This document shows positions 49,265 through 57,795 of a stretch of 64,000 bases of DNA, one piece after another; position 1 is the first letter of the stretch; each line of letters begins with the position of its first letter. The notes below the pieces were generated by a model, which had not been told where the DNA came from, did no database searches, and saw only the letters and a program-made list of their open reading frames with translations. This stretch comes from an uncultured Collinsella sp. (GTDB lineage: Bacteria > Actinomycetota > Coriobacteriia > Coriobacteriales > Coriobacteriaceae), in the NCBI GenBank assembly GCA_900758475.1, contig CAAERQ010000003.1, positions 1 through 64,000 of the forward strand, in the 5' to 3' direction. Both the position numbers and the translations under genes were made by a program.

Positions 49265-49562
49265 TGTCTCAACCTGTGATATCTAGGCGGCCAAAAGCGA
49301 GTCAGATGTTACAGATCGAGATTTTTGGCTCGGCCTATTCCATTTGTCTCGATCTGTAACAGCTAGGACCGAATAATTCAGCTAGTTGTTACAGATCGAG
49401 ATTGAGAGGATTGACCTGTGCATTCATCTCAATCTGTAACATCTAGACGTCCAAAACCGGTCTTAATGTTACAGATTGAGACAATTCGGCGTGGTCTACC
49501 TTGTTTGTCTCGATCTGTAACGGTTAGGACTTAAAAACTCGGCTACGTGTTACAGATCGAGA
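49265..49562. repeat. Array A: four 57-nt hairpin repeats, 80-81 bp period
   Basis: Units start at 49265, 49345, 49425 and 49506, each 57 nt. Each reads TCTCGATCTGTAACAGCTAG or a near variant, a 15-nt loop containing AAAA, then CTAGATGTTACAGATCGAGA, so each unit is a 20-bp stem-loop. Spacers are 23-24 bp. It occupies nearly all of the 433-bp gap between two convergent regulator genes (deoR and gntR). The same unit recurs at 54060-54278, 58928-59064 and 63937-63993. Confidence 0.92.
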
Positions 49563-49578
49563 CAAAAGAAAAAGAACA

Positions 49579-50298
49579 TTAGGACTTGAAAATAAAGTTT
49601 TGATAAGGGACCCGCCCAGTTAAGACGGTGCGGCAGACAATTGAGATTAGTTTGCCTTCGGAGTCGTAAGCATAATGAGTCAATTCGATGACCGGAAGTT
49701 TTGCAACACCATAATTACTGGCTTCGGAATCGCTAAGCTGACGTGCTCTATAGCTTTCCCCAACAGATTGGATAGACTTGGACAAGTCGTCCATGATTCT
49801 GCTAAATGCCTGAAAATCTAACTGGTTATTCGGAACGCGCGACTTTGAAATGAAGAACGTATCAGCGCCTATGAAGCTGCCTTCAAGTTCGTAGGTCAAT
49901 TCAAGACGCTGAATTTCATCGCGACTTTGACATCCAAATTGTTGGAGCATCATTACGGAAATTGGACGACCTGATGTGAGGCCGCCGAAATGTTTGGTGA
50001 TGGCATCCGGATCAACGCCATCGCAATGGCTTGCAAAGTCAAAGTCTAAAAGTGAATTGAGCTCACTAACGCGTTTCGGTGCAACAAACGATCCCTTACC
50101 TTGGATTCGATAGATACTTCCACGACGCTCCAGCTCACTCATGGCAAGTCGGACGGTTGTTCTGCTTACGGCGTATTCGTCGCAGAGTTCCATTTCTGTC
50201 GGAAGTTTATCGTCTGCTTGATATTCATCGACGATCTGCTTGAGCAGCGCGTCGGTGAGCTGTAAATAGAGTGGCCGTTTTTCGTGTGTATCGAGCAT
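49579..50298 (-). CDS. GntR/UTRA regulator of the 50-53 kb locus
   Basis: A 239-aa regulator: winged helix PTEMELCDEYAVSRTTVRLA with wing IQGKGSFVAPKR, and a UTRA effector domain (LELTYELEGSFIGADTFFIS). The ATG at 50298 has GAGG six bases upstream; an earlier ATG at 50316 is less well placed. It lies 72 bp after the TIM-barrel gene on the same strand and is likely its co-transcribed repressor. A palindrome at 51338-51355 in front of that operon is a candidate operator. Confidence 0.9.
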   Translation of the reverse strand: MLDTHEKRPLYLQLTDALLKQIVDEYQADDKLPTEMELCDEYAVSRTTVRLAMSELERRGSIYRIQGKGSFVAPKRVSELNSLLDFDFASHCDGVDPDAITKHFGGLTSGRPISVMMLQQFGCQSRDEIQRLELTYELEGSFIGADTFFISKSRVPNNQLDFQAFSRIMDDLSKSIQSVGESYRARQLSDSEASNYGVAKLPVIELTHYAYDSEGKLISIVCRTVLTGRVPYQNFIFKS

Positions 50299-50370
50299 TA
50301 GAGCCTCAGTTTGCATGTTGGTTATACCTGATGGTTGCCTCAGTCGGGATGTAACGTGGGCAAGGTAACC

Positions 50371-51291
50371 TTAACGTATCACAGAGCGGCTCAGCATGAC
50401 GATCTGATGCCTGTATCCACGAAGGGCTTGTCCAAGCGTGAAGATATTCTGGGGCAGGCAAATACCGTTCATGGAGTCCCCGATATGTTGGAGGTCAGCG
50501 CCGGCTGCTTTTGCTGCAAGGCCTATTTTCTTAATGGTCTCGCTGTCGCAGGAGTCTTGACTCGTCCCGTTCGCCGCCATGACGAGAACCTTCTCTTCAA
50601 TTGACTTGCCTACGTTGTGGGATCGTACAAAGTCTACGATGGCGCGCAGGTCTGCTTCTTGGAAGCAAGGGACGGTGTAGGGGGCTGGCACGAGAAGGAT
50701 ATCGACGCCGAGGTCAACAAACTTGCGCGCAATTTCGAGCGTCATGACAGGTTCCGCAACGCCTGCTCCATGCATTTTTCCGGCTATGACCAGGCCGTTA
50801 AAATGCTCTTTGGAGAGTTTAATCGAATGGGCGATTGCATCGTTGGAGACGCCGGTTCCAGGGTTGCCCGTCAGGCAGATAAAATCAAATCCGAGTTCGT
50901 TAGCCTTTTCTAAGGTCTTGGGAGAGACGCGACGACCCATGGGGATTTCCGTTCGGGATTCAGACATCTCTGCCTCGTTATCAACTGGCTCCAGATTGAC
51001 GCCAATGGGCCTTCCGCATGCTCGCTTCACCCAAGTGACCGGGTTTTCATTGAGATCATCTGGAATACCGGCAATAACTGGATCGAACACATCGAGCGCG
51101 TTAAACAGAAGCAGGTCGGCACCTGCGGCACGTTCGATTTCTGCATTAGTAACGCCGCCGAGAAATTGGGAAGAGGGTACGTTTTCCGCCATGATGGTAC
51201 GTCCCTCGGAAGCCAGAATTGCCTGCTTTAGATCCATGGGTGACGTGGCGGCAAAATCGGATGCGGACATGTTCAGCAATCGTTTGGGCAT
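50371..51291 (-). CDS. TIM-barrel protein, PTS-associated (DUF7916-like)
   Basis: A 306-aa soluble protein that looks like an alpha/beta barrel with alternating strands: GRTIMAENVPSSQFLGGVTN, GADLLLFNALDVFDPVIAGI, RPIGVNLEPVDN, FICLTGNPGTGVSN, GLVIAGKMHGAG, VDILLVPAPYT and KVLVMAANGTSQDS. Similar proteins are often labelled haloacid-dehalogenase-like in databases although the sequence reads as a barrel, perhaps of the phosphoenolpyruvate-mutase or aldolase type. It starts an operon with the GntR gene and is divergent from an EIICB transporter gene, so it probably processes the imported sugar phosphate. Reaction unknown. Confidence 0.75.
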   Translation of the reverse strand: MPKRLLNMSASDFAATSPMDLKQAILASEGRTIMAENVPSSQFLGGVTNAEIERAAGADLLLFNALDVFDPVIAGIPDDLNENPVTWVKRACGRPIGVNLEPVDNEAEMSESRTEIPMGRRVSPKTLEKANELGFDFICLTGNPGTGVSNDAIAHSIKLSKEHFNGLVIAGKMHGAGVAEPVMTLEIARKFVDLGVDILLVPAPYTVPCFQEADLRAIVDFVRSHNVGKSIEEKVLVMAANGTSQDSCDSETIKKIGLAAKAAGADLQHIGDSMNGICLPQNIFTLGQALRGYRHQIVMLSRSVIR

Positions 51292-51337
51292 TGTTACTTC
51301 CTTTGACTAGAACGACAGGCTTGTGACATTGTCTCTA

Positions 51338-51355
51338 ATATTGTTACAACAATAT
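51338..51355. promoter_or_regulatory. Palindromic operator candidate, ATATTGTTacAACAATAT
   Basis: Two perfect 8-bp arms (ATATTGTT/AACAATAT) lie 47 bp before the TIM-barrel gene start. The position and the short AT-rich palindrome suit the GntR protein of the operon. Confidence 0.6.
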
Positions 51356-51376
51356 ATTCAATATGTTATATCCAAT

Positions 51377-51463
51377 CGGTGAACGGTTGCAAACTTATTG
51401 TACTGCTCGGAAAAAATAGCCCTTAGCTGGGAAAGCCTTAAATTAATCAACTACCATTCACCG
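51377..51463. promoter_or_regulatory. CGGTRARCGGT motif and distant inverted copy
   Basis: CGGTGAACGGT at 51377-51387 is identical to the half-site at 35314. ACCATTCACCG at 51453-51463 is an inverted copy with one mismatch. They lie in the 356-bp divergent gap between the TIM-barrel operon and the EIICB gene. A TTGACA at 51481-51486 lies just downstream but has no good -10 at normal spacing. Confidence 0.62.
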
Positions 51464-51647
51464 AATAAGTATTTGAATTCTTGACATATCGACAAAGCGG
51501 AAAAAGAATTGGTTATGACAAATCGCGTAAATGATATTACATTTCGCACAAGAACGTATTCACTTACATAAGTGGATACAAACGGGGACGACGACGGTTG
51601 AGTCCGGATAAATCGTTGTGTGCCCGGGAATCATGAAAGGATGTGTT

Positions 51648-53342
51648 ATGGACGCTATCGTCAAATTCCTTGAAAAACACCAGTCCCTCTTCGACAAAAT
51701 CTCGAGGAACATTTATCTGGTGGCGATTAAGGATGGCTTTCTCTCGAATATGCCAATTGTGCTGTTCTCGAGCCTGTTCCTTCTTCTTTCGACGCTCCCT
51801 GCCTATGTAGGCATCACGCTTCCGTCTGAGGTGCTGGATTTCTTCAATAAAATCTATGCATATACCATGGGACTTCTTGGCATTATGGTGGCCGGCACCA
51901 CGGCGAGCTCACTTGCCATGTCGATGAACCGTCGCATGCCTTCGGGTAAATCTCTCAACCCCACCTCGTGCATGGTTTGTGCCATGTGCGGCATGCTCTT
52001 GCTATCGGTGACGAACGATGTTGTCTCGATTGGCGGAGCAGATACATCTGTTTTTGAAACCGGCTATATGGGAACCAAGGGTTTTCTCGCTGCGTTCGTA
52101 GCCGCATTCTTGACCGTTAATATCTATAAGGTGTGCATTAGCCATAATGTGACGATCAAGCTTCCCAAAGAGGTCCCTGGCTCTATTGCGCAGAGTTTTC
52201 GCGATATCTTTGCATTTGGGTTTTCGATCCTTGCGTGCGCTTTTATCGATCTTGCGAGCCGCAAGCTGCTTACTGTGCCGTTCGCCAATTTGGTATCCGC
52301 TCTCATCTCGCCGCTGTTCTCCGCGGTCGACACCTATCCTGGCATGGCGCTTATCGAAGGCGCGGTCGCGCTTTTCCAATTTATGGGTATCCACGGTGCT
52401 TCGGTTGTCATGAGTCCGATCAATGCTGCGCTCTACGGCAATACCGTTACCAATCTTGAGGTTTTCCAAGCAGGTGGACACCCGTCAATTGCTCTCACGC
52501 AGGACTTTACAAGCTTCATCGGCGGTCTGGGCGGTTCTGGCTGCACGTTCATCGTTCCTATTATCCTGATCATGTTTATGCGCTCTAAGCAGCTTAAAGC
52601 CATGGGCAAGGCATCGATTATCCCGGTGATTTTTGGAGTTAACGAGCCCGTTATCTTCGGTATGCCGATTGTTCTCAATCCCTATATGTTCGTGCCCTTC
52701 CTAGTGGCTCCTATGGTCAACGCCATTATCGGTAAATTTTTCATTGACGTCATTGGAATGAACGCCCCCATGTATACCATGCCGTGGGCGCTTCCCGGCC
52801 CAATTGGTGCGTTCCTCACCACGGGTCTCGATCTGCGTTCTCTCGTATTGATGGCAGTGCTGTTGGTCGTTGACTTTGTGATTTACTATCCGTTCTGCAA
52901 GGCGTATGACCATCAGCTTTGTTTGGAAGAGTCTGCAAAGGAGACTGCAGGAAACTCGGATGCAGATGCTATTGCCGCACAGGAAAATGTCGCAAAAGCT
53001 CTCGAGGCGGTAAAGGACAAGGCGGAGCAGATCCGCGTGCTCGTGCTTTGCCAGGGTGCCGGCACTTCGACTCTCTTGGCAAATGCTCTTCGCGAAGGTG
53101 CCGCTGCTAAGGGTATCGATCTGGTTTCTCAGTCCGGTGCGTACGGAAGCCACTATGAGACGATGGATCAGTACAACGTGATTGTTCTGGCGCCCCAGGC
53201 ACGCATGTACTATGACGCTATGAAGGCCGATACCGATCGCCTTGGAATTAAACTGCTCACCACAAGGGGCAAGGAGTATATCGACCTTACCAACGATCCC
53301 GAAGGTGCAATTGACTGGATCGTTCAGGAGCTGGCCAAATAG
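51648..53342 (+). CDS. PTS lactose/cellobiose-family fused EIICB transporter 1
   Basis: A 564-aa protein with a membrane EIIC domain (residues about 1-430; IKDGFLSNMPIVLFSSLFLL, NRRMPSGKSLNPTSCM, FGVNEPVIFGMPIVLNPYMF) joined by an Ala/Glu-rich linker to a EIIB domain. The EIIB phosphocysteine is Cys468 in VLVLCQGAGTSTLL. EIIC takes up a beta-glucoside or lactose-type disaccharide and EIIB phosphorylates it. No EIIA is nearby. The ATG at 51648 has AAAGGA upstream. Divergent from the TIM-barrel/GntR operon; no glycosidase adjoins it. Confidence 0.93.
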   Translation: MDAIVKFLEKHQSLFDKISRNIYLVAIKDGFLSNMPIVLFSSLFLLLSTLPAYVGITLPSEVLDFFNKIYAYTMGLLGIMVAGTTASSLAMSMNRRMPSGKSLNPTSCMVCAMCGMLLLSVTNDVVSIGGADTSVFETGYMGTKGFLAAFVAAFLTVNIYKVCISHNVTIKLPKEVPGSIAQSFRDIFAFGFSILACAFIDLASRKLLTVPFANLVSALISPLFSAVDTYPGMALIEGAVALFQFMGIHGASVVMSPINAALYGNTVTNLEVFQAGGHPSIALTQDFTSFIGGLGGSGCTFIVPIILIMFMRSKQLKAMGKASIIPVIFGVNEPVIFGMPIVLNPYMFVPFLVAPMVNAIIGKFFIDVIGMNAPMYTMPWALPGPIGAFLTTGLDLRSLVLMAVLLVVDFVIYYPFCKAYDHQLCLEESAKETAGNSDADAIAAQENVAKALEAVKDKAEQIRVLVLCQGAGTSTLLANALREGAAAKGIDLVSQSGAYGSHYETMDQYNVIVLAPQARMYYDAMKADTDRLGIKLLTTRGKEYIDLTNDPEGAIDWIVQELAK

Positions 53343-53376
53343 TGGATGCACTTCGTCGTTGATTCGTCGGTGTATA

Positions 53377-53415
53377 GTACGGCCCGCAGCTTATTGAGCT
53401 GCGGGCCGTATTTTG
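53377..53415 (+). terminator. Terminator after EIICB 1
   Basis: TACGGCCCGCAGCT and AGCTGCGGGCCGTA are perfect 14-bp arms around TTATTG, then TTTTG. Confidence 0.92.
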
Positions 53416-53618
53416 TTGAGTATCTAATTGAGACAATGAGCGCAACCGTCGTGAGATCGCATTGGCGCTCTCCGAGTCACCGACAAGCTGCCTTCCATCT
53501 ATGTGACCAAAGGTGGCTTATAGGACAAAATATGTGTCCATGTTTGGGGCATCGGCGCAGGTCGATGCCCCTTTTTCAGCCGTTTAAATTCCGTGCCCGC
53601 TTTTAACCGCTCGGACAG

Positions 53619-53992
53619 AATGTGTGTCCGGTTGTCTATCGTTCCCCCGGTAGATTACCTTTTCCGGAACCGTTAAATCCCCTTTCGGAAGAGGTGCCCA
53701 TGAAGGCCGTTTATTACCCCTGCTGCGGCGGTCGGACCAGGCGCAACGGCAGGACAGGATCGAGGGAGGGGTGAACTCGCAGCCGGGGCCGTCCTGCGCA
53801 ACCACCGGGGGCTGACGTCGGTCAAGCGCGTGAAGGCGGCTTTCCGGTGGTGCCGTGCGTACTCGGGGAACGCGAGGTCGGCGCGCCGGAGTGGGGCGGT
53901 GAGGCCGTGTGGGAGGACCCCCGCCACAGGAGCCCGTACCCATTCTGGCTGGATTAATGGATGGAAACGGGTGTTCCACCGGGACACACATT
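53619..53992 (+). mobile_element. Decayed, internally deleted IS-like element
   Basis: AATGTGTGTCCGGT at 53619-53632 is inverted at 53978-53992 (ACCGGGACACACATT, one extra base), marking terminal repeats of a 374-bp element. Just inside, an ATG at 53700 opens MKAVYYPCCGGRTRRNGRTG, a zinc-ribbon start like those of IS1249-type transposases, stopping after 24 codons. A second fragment (RGLTSVKRVKAAFRWCRAYS onward, from about 53806) could be the transposase C-terminus. The catalytic middle is missing. A related GGACAnnnnnnnTGTCC palindrome lies at 53523-53539. The family assignment is tentative. Confidence 0.5.
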
Positions 53993-54020
53993 TACAGGTT
54001 GAGGTGAAATCACCAACCAG

Positions 54021-54278
54021 ATGTTACAGATTGAGATTGAGAGGATTGTCCTGTGCATTTGTCTCAATCTGTAACAGCTAGGACCCAAAAACTCGACTAG
54101 ATGTTACAGATCGAGATTTTGTCTACCCAGCCATCATCTTTATCTCGATCTGTAACAGTTAGACGGCTAAAAGCGAGTCAGATGTTACAGATCTAGATAT
54201 TTCGAACCGGGTGCCCCCGTTCATCTCAATCTGTAACAATTGGGGCCGAAAATCCCTGCTAGATGTTACAGATCGAGA
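54021..54278. repeat. Array B: three and a half 57-nt hairpin repeats
   Basis: Complete units start at 54060, 54141 and 54222 (81-bp period). A right half unit occupies 54021-54036, and its left arm is replaced by the IS-like remnant ending at 53992. The spacer between the half unit and the next one (TGAGAGGATTGTCCTGTGC) is nearly the same as the spacer between units 2 and 3 of array A. With the IS remnant it explains the 1-kb gap from 53343 to 54372. Confidence 0.9.
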
Positions 54279-54305
54279 CAAATGGCCTGCTCCGGCCGAG
54301 CCAAA

Positions 54306-54350
54306 ACAAAAAGGCCGCATGCGAACCCGTGGAGGAATTCACATGCGGCC
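54306..54350 (-). terminator. Terminator of the 6-phospho-beta-glucosidase operon
   Basis: On the minus strand GGCCGCATG pairs with CATGCGGCC and is followed by five Ts. Confidence 0.88.
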
Positions 54351-54372
54351 GACAGGGGGTATGCGGCTTGAA

Positions 54373-55794
54373 TTAGGCCATGAGCAGGCCGGTCTCCGCG
54401 ACGTTCTTGTACCAGTACGCGCTCGCCTTGGGATAGCGCTTCTGGGTCTCGAAGTCGATGTAGAACAGGCCGTAGCGCTTGTTGTAGCCGTTGGTCCAGG
54501 AGAACTGGTCCTGCAGCGACCACACAAAGTAACCGTCGACGTTTACGCCGCCGTCGATTGCCTTGAGGATCCATGCGAGATGCTGGCGCATGTAGTCGAT
54601 GCGAGGGGCGTCGTCGATAAAGCCGTCCTCAAAGTCGTCCTTATAGCCCATGCCGTTCTCGGTGATGTAGATCTTCTTGTAGTTGGGGTAATCGTTCTTA
54701 ATACGCAGCAGCAGGTCGTAGAGGCCCTCGGGATAGATGATCCAGTCCCAATCGGTGGTAGGTACGCCTTCGCGCACGCATGACTCGCCCACGCCCTTGA
54801 GGAACCAGCGCGAGGAGCCCTTGTCGCCGGTGCCATTGTGGTTGATGTCGTTTTCGCCCTCGGCGGCACGCAGGAACTGGCACTTGTAGGTGTTGACGCC
54901 CAGGCAATCGTTGTAGGGGAGCGCGGCGGTCAGCGCGGCGATGTCCTCGTCGCGGACGTCGAGCTCGCCGCCGGCGATATGGGCCAGCTTGGTCGCGGCC
55001 TCCATGGTGTCGGCTGCATAGTGGCCGCGGAAGGTGGCGTCGAGTACCCAGCGGTTGTTGATGACGTCGGCCATGCGGGCGGCCTCGCAGTCGGCAGCGC
55101 TGTTGGGATCGAGGGGATACTTGGGCTCCAGGTTCTGGACAATGCCGATCTCGCCCTCAAAGCCGCCCTCATGAAAGGCGACGACAGCCTTGGCGTGGGC
55201 CACCATCATGTTGTGCATGAGCTGGAAGGCCTTGTCCAGGCGGTACTTCTCGCCGTGCGGCCAGTTGCCGACGATAAAGCTGCCCTCGGCGGTTGCGGGA
55301 ATCTCGTTAAAGGTAAACCAGTGCTTGACCTCGGTGAACTCGGCAAAGCAGAACTTGGCGTACTTGACGAAGGCGTCGATGGTCGTGCGCGTCAGGAAAC
55401 CCTCGCCGCCGTTCTGGTAAAAGGCCTCGGGCGTATCGAAGTGATCGAGCGTGACATAGGGGATAACGCCAGCTTTGTTGCAGGTGGCGAAAAGCTCGTG
55501 ATAGAAAGCGACACCCTCGGGGTTAATCTCGCCGGTGCCACTGGGGAAGATACGGCTCCAAGCGATGGAGACGCGAATGCCGTTAATGCCAAAGCGCTGG
55601 CACAAATCAATATCGACCGGATATTTGTTGTAGAAGTCGCTTGCAGGATCGGGGGAGAAGCGACCCTGAGCTGCCAGGAAATCGTCCCAGGGCACTTTGC
55701 CCTTGCCGTGCGTGCGGGTCTCGCCCTCAACCTGGTAAGCGGCGGTGGCGCCGCCAAACACAAAGCCGTCGGGGAACTGCATGGGGTTGTTCAT
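54373..55794 (-). CDS. GH1 6-phospho-beta-glucosidase 1
   Basis: A 473-aa cytoplasmic glycoside hydrolase family 1 enzyme. The acid/base is Glu164 in FTFNEIPA and the nucleophile Glu379 in ITENGMG. FGGATAAYQVEGETRTHGKG is the N-terminal signature. The phosphate-recognition pattern S-x6-K-x-Y is present in SWTNGYNKRYG, matching LacG/BglA-type 6-phosphoglycosidases. It hydrolyses disaccharide phosphates delivered by the PTS to glucose plus glucose-6-P; a 6-phospho-beta-galactosidase is the alternative. AAAGGA precedes the ATG. It follows EIICB 2 in the same operon. Confidence 0.93.
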   Translation of the reverse strand: MNNPMQFPDGFVFGGATAAYQVEGETRTHGKGKVPWDDFLAAQGRFSPDPASDFYNKYPVDIDLCQRFGINGIRVSIAWSRIFPSGTGEINPEGVAFYHELFATCNKAGVIPYVTLDHFDTPEAFYQNGGEGFLTRTTIDAFVKYAKFCFAEFTEVKHWFTFNEIPATAEGSFIVGNWPHGEKYRLDKAFQLMHNMMVAHAKAVVAFHEGGFEGEIGIVQNLEPKYPLDPNSAADCEAARMADVINNRWVLDATFRGHYAADTMEAATKLAHIAGGELDVRDEDIAALTAALPYNDCLGVNTYKCQFLRAAEGENDINHNGTGDKGSSRWFLKGVGESCVREGVPTTDWDWIIYPEGLYDLLLRIKNDYPNYKKIYITENGMGYKDDFEDGFIDDAPRIDYMRQHLAWILKAIDGGVNVDGYFVWSLQDQFSWTNGYNKRYGLFYIDFETQKRYPKASAYWYKNVAETGLLMA

Positions 55795-55828
55795 AAGTCA
55801 TCCTTTCTGTGGGATACGAATAGGGAGA

Positions 55829-55855
55829 GGTGCCCGAACTGGGGATCCGGGCACC
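55829..55855 (-). terminator. Intergenic hairpin between EIICB 2 and GH1
   Basis: GGTGCCCG and CGGGCACC form an 8-bp stem in the 75-bp gap. There is no T tract, so it more likely adjusts mRNA stability or relative expression than terminates. Confidence 0.5.
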
Positions 55856-55869
55856 AACAGAGGGAGGAA

Positions 55870-57648
55870 CTAGTCGAGGTTCTCGCGGAGCCACTTGATG
55901 GCGCCGGCGGGGTCGCGGGTAAGGTCGATATATTCCTTGCCGCGCGGGGCGAGCAGCTTAATGCCCAGACGATCGGTGTCGGCCTTCATGTCGTTGTAGT
56001 AGCTACGAACCTGCGGGGCGAGCACGATGACGTCGTACTGATCCATGATGGCAGTGTGCTGGCCATAGGCGCCTGCGGAGGAAGCGATGTTCTCTCCGGT
56101 CTGCGCAGCACCTTCCTTGATGGCGTTGGCAAGCATGGCAGAGGTGCCGGCGCCGGCGCACAGGACGAGGACCTTCAGACCGTCGACATCCTTCTTAGCG
56201 GATGCGTCGGCGGCGGGCTCGGGCTGATCGGCGACAGGCTTGCTGTCGGCGGCAGCAGCGGTCGGCTCGACGGAAGCGGCGGTCTGCTCGACAGCGGCCG
56301 CAGAGGTGCTGGCGGCGATGGTGGCAGCACCATCGGACTCGAGACCCAGCTCGGCGGCGCGCTCGGCCTCCTGGTCGCAGAGCAGCTTATCGTATGCCTT
56401 CAAGAACGGCAGGTAGATGATGGCGTCCAGCAAGATGATGATCGCGACAAATACCAGGGCGATAAGCTGGAAGTTCGTGGTGATGAAGATGCCGATGGGG
56501 GCAGGGGTAGCCCAAGGCACCACGAAGGAGAAGCCGTTCATGCCCACATTGTCGATAAAGAACTTGGCAACGCTTACGTTGACGCAGCCGGCGGCAACAA
56601 AGGGGATGAGCATGTAGGGGTTAAGGATCATTGGCGCGCCAAAGAGCAGCGGTTCGTTGACGGCGAAGGCAACAGGAACAATCGAGGCCTTACCGACGGC
56701 TTTGAGCTGCTTGGACTTCATAAAGAGAATCAGCAGGAGCGGCACGATGAAGGTGGCGCCGGTGCCGCCGAACTCACCCACAAGCGACATGTTAAAGGTG
56801 AGGGAATGGGCGGGGTGACCACCGGCCAACAGAACCTGCAGGTTCTCGGCCTGGTTGGCAAGACGGATGGGGTCGATGCCCGGCTGGACGATCGAGGGGC
56901 CGTGGACACCGATGAACCAGAAGAACGCGGTGGCTGCCTGGATAAGGATGAGGCCGGGATAGGTTTCTGCAGCGGTAAAGAGCGGGGAGAGCAGTTTGAT
57001 AAGCAGCTCGGAGAACGGAACGCCCATGAGGTTGCGCACAACCACATCGATGATGCCGCAGATGATGACGGCGCCGCCAAAGGGGATGATGTCGCGGAAG
57101 TTCTGAGCGATGGCGCCCGGGACCTCCTTGGGCAGCTTAATGGTCAGATCGCGCGAGACGCAGAACTTATAGACCCACACGGTAATGAACGCGGCGATAT
57201 AGGCCGAGAACAGACCGCGCGTGCCCATGCTGGTGCAGTCGAAGACCGAAAGTTCGGAGCCGTTGAACTTGGTGGTGAACTGCGTGACTGCGAGCAGCAG
57301 CATGCTGCACTGGGCGGCCACCATGGTGGAACCGTCGTTGAGCACCTTGCCGGCGGGCATGCGACGGTTCATGGAAGCCGTAAAGTTCTTGGCAGTGGTG
57401 CCGGCAACCATGATGCCCATGACACCCATGGTGAAGTTGTACAGCTTGTTGCACCAGTCGATGAGCGGCTGGGGCAGCGTGATGCCAACTACGCCAGGAA
57501 GGGTGGCAATCAGCAGGAAGATCGAAGAGGTGAGGACAATGGGCATGCACCCAAGGAATCCGTCCTTAATAGCCTGGAGGTAGATGTTCCTCGAGATCTT
57601 CTCAAAGAACGGCTGATGCTTTTCGAGCATCTTTACGATGGCGTCCAT
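55870..57648 (-). CDS. PTS lactose/cellobiose-family fused EIICB transporter 2
   Basis: A 592-aa EIIC-EIIB fusion. The EIIC part has IKDGFLGCMPIVLTSSIFLL, NRRMPAGKVLNDGSTMV, GVHGPSIVQPGIDPI and FAVNEPLLFGAPMILNPYML. A linker of about 60 residues rich in Ala, Ser and Pro precedes EIIB, whose phosphocysteine is Cys497 (VLVLCAGAGTSAML). AAAGGAG precedes the ATG. It is the first gene of an operon with GH1 enzyme 1 and is divergent from a LacI gene that probably represses it. Closely related to the other two EIICBs in the window. Confidence 0.94.
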   Translation of the reverse strand: MDAIVKMLEKHQPFFEKISRNIYLQAIKDGFLGCMPIVLTSSIFLLIATLPGVVGITLPQPLIDWCNKLYNFTMGVMGIMVAGTTAKNFTASMNRRMPAGKVLNDGSTMVAAQCSMLLLAVTQFTTKFNGSELSVFDCTSMGTRGLFSAYIAAFITVWVYKFCVSRDLTIKLPKEVPGAIAQNFRDIIPFGGAVIICGIIDVVVRNLMGVPFSELLIKLLSPLFTAAETYPGLILIQAATAFFWFIGVHGPSIVQPGIDPIRLANQAENLQVLLAGGHPAHSLTFNMSLVGEFGGTGATFIVPLLLILFMKSKQLKAVGKASIVPVAFAVNEPLLFGAPMILNPYMLIPFVAAGCVNVSVAKFFIDNVGMNGFSFVVPWATPAPIGIFITTNFQLIALVFVAIIILLDAIIYLPFLKAYDKLLCDQEAERAAELGLESDGAATIAASTSAAAVEQTAASVEPTAAAADSKPVADQPEPAADASAKKDVDGLKVLVLCAGAGTSAMLANAIKEGAAQTGENIASSAGAYGQHTAIMDQYDVIVLAPQVRSYYNDMKADTDRLGIKLLAPRGKEYIDLTRDPAGAIKWLRENLD

Positions 57649-57795
57649 AGAGCTCCTTTGCTACTTGATGCGCGATGCATGTGGATGGAACTGGTCGTCG
57701 ATGGATGGTCAGGACTGCCCGGAAACCTTCCTGCTTAAGGAAGGCATTGCGAAATGACAACGTAAGACATTTTTGGAAGAGCAACAAGGATATAC

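Noticed and set aside
49265..49562. CRISPR array, suggested by regular 80-bp spacing
   Set aside because: The repeat is 57 nt and itself a complete hairpin, spacers are shared between arrays, only one to four units occur per site, and no cas gene is present.
54838..57738. A 966-codon open frame antisense to GH1 1 and EIICB 2
   Set aside because: It mirrors the codon pattern of two well-supported minus-strand genes, has composition typical of an antisense frame (Gly/Val/Asp-rich) and no ribosome binding site or domain.
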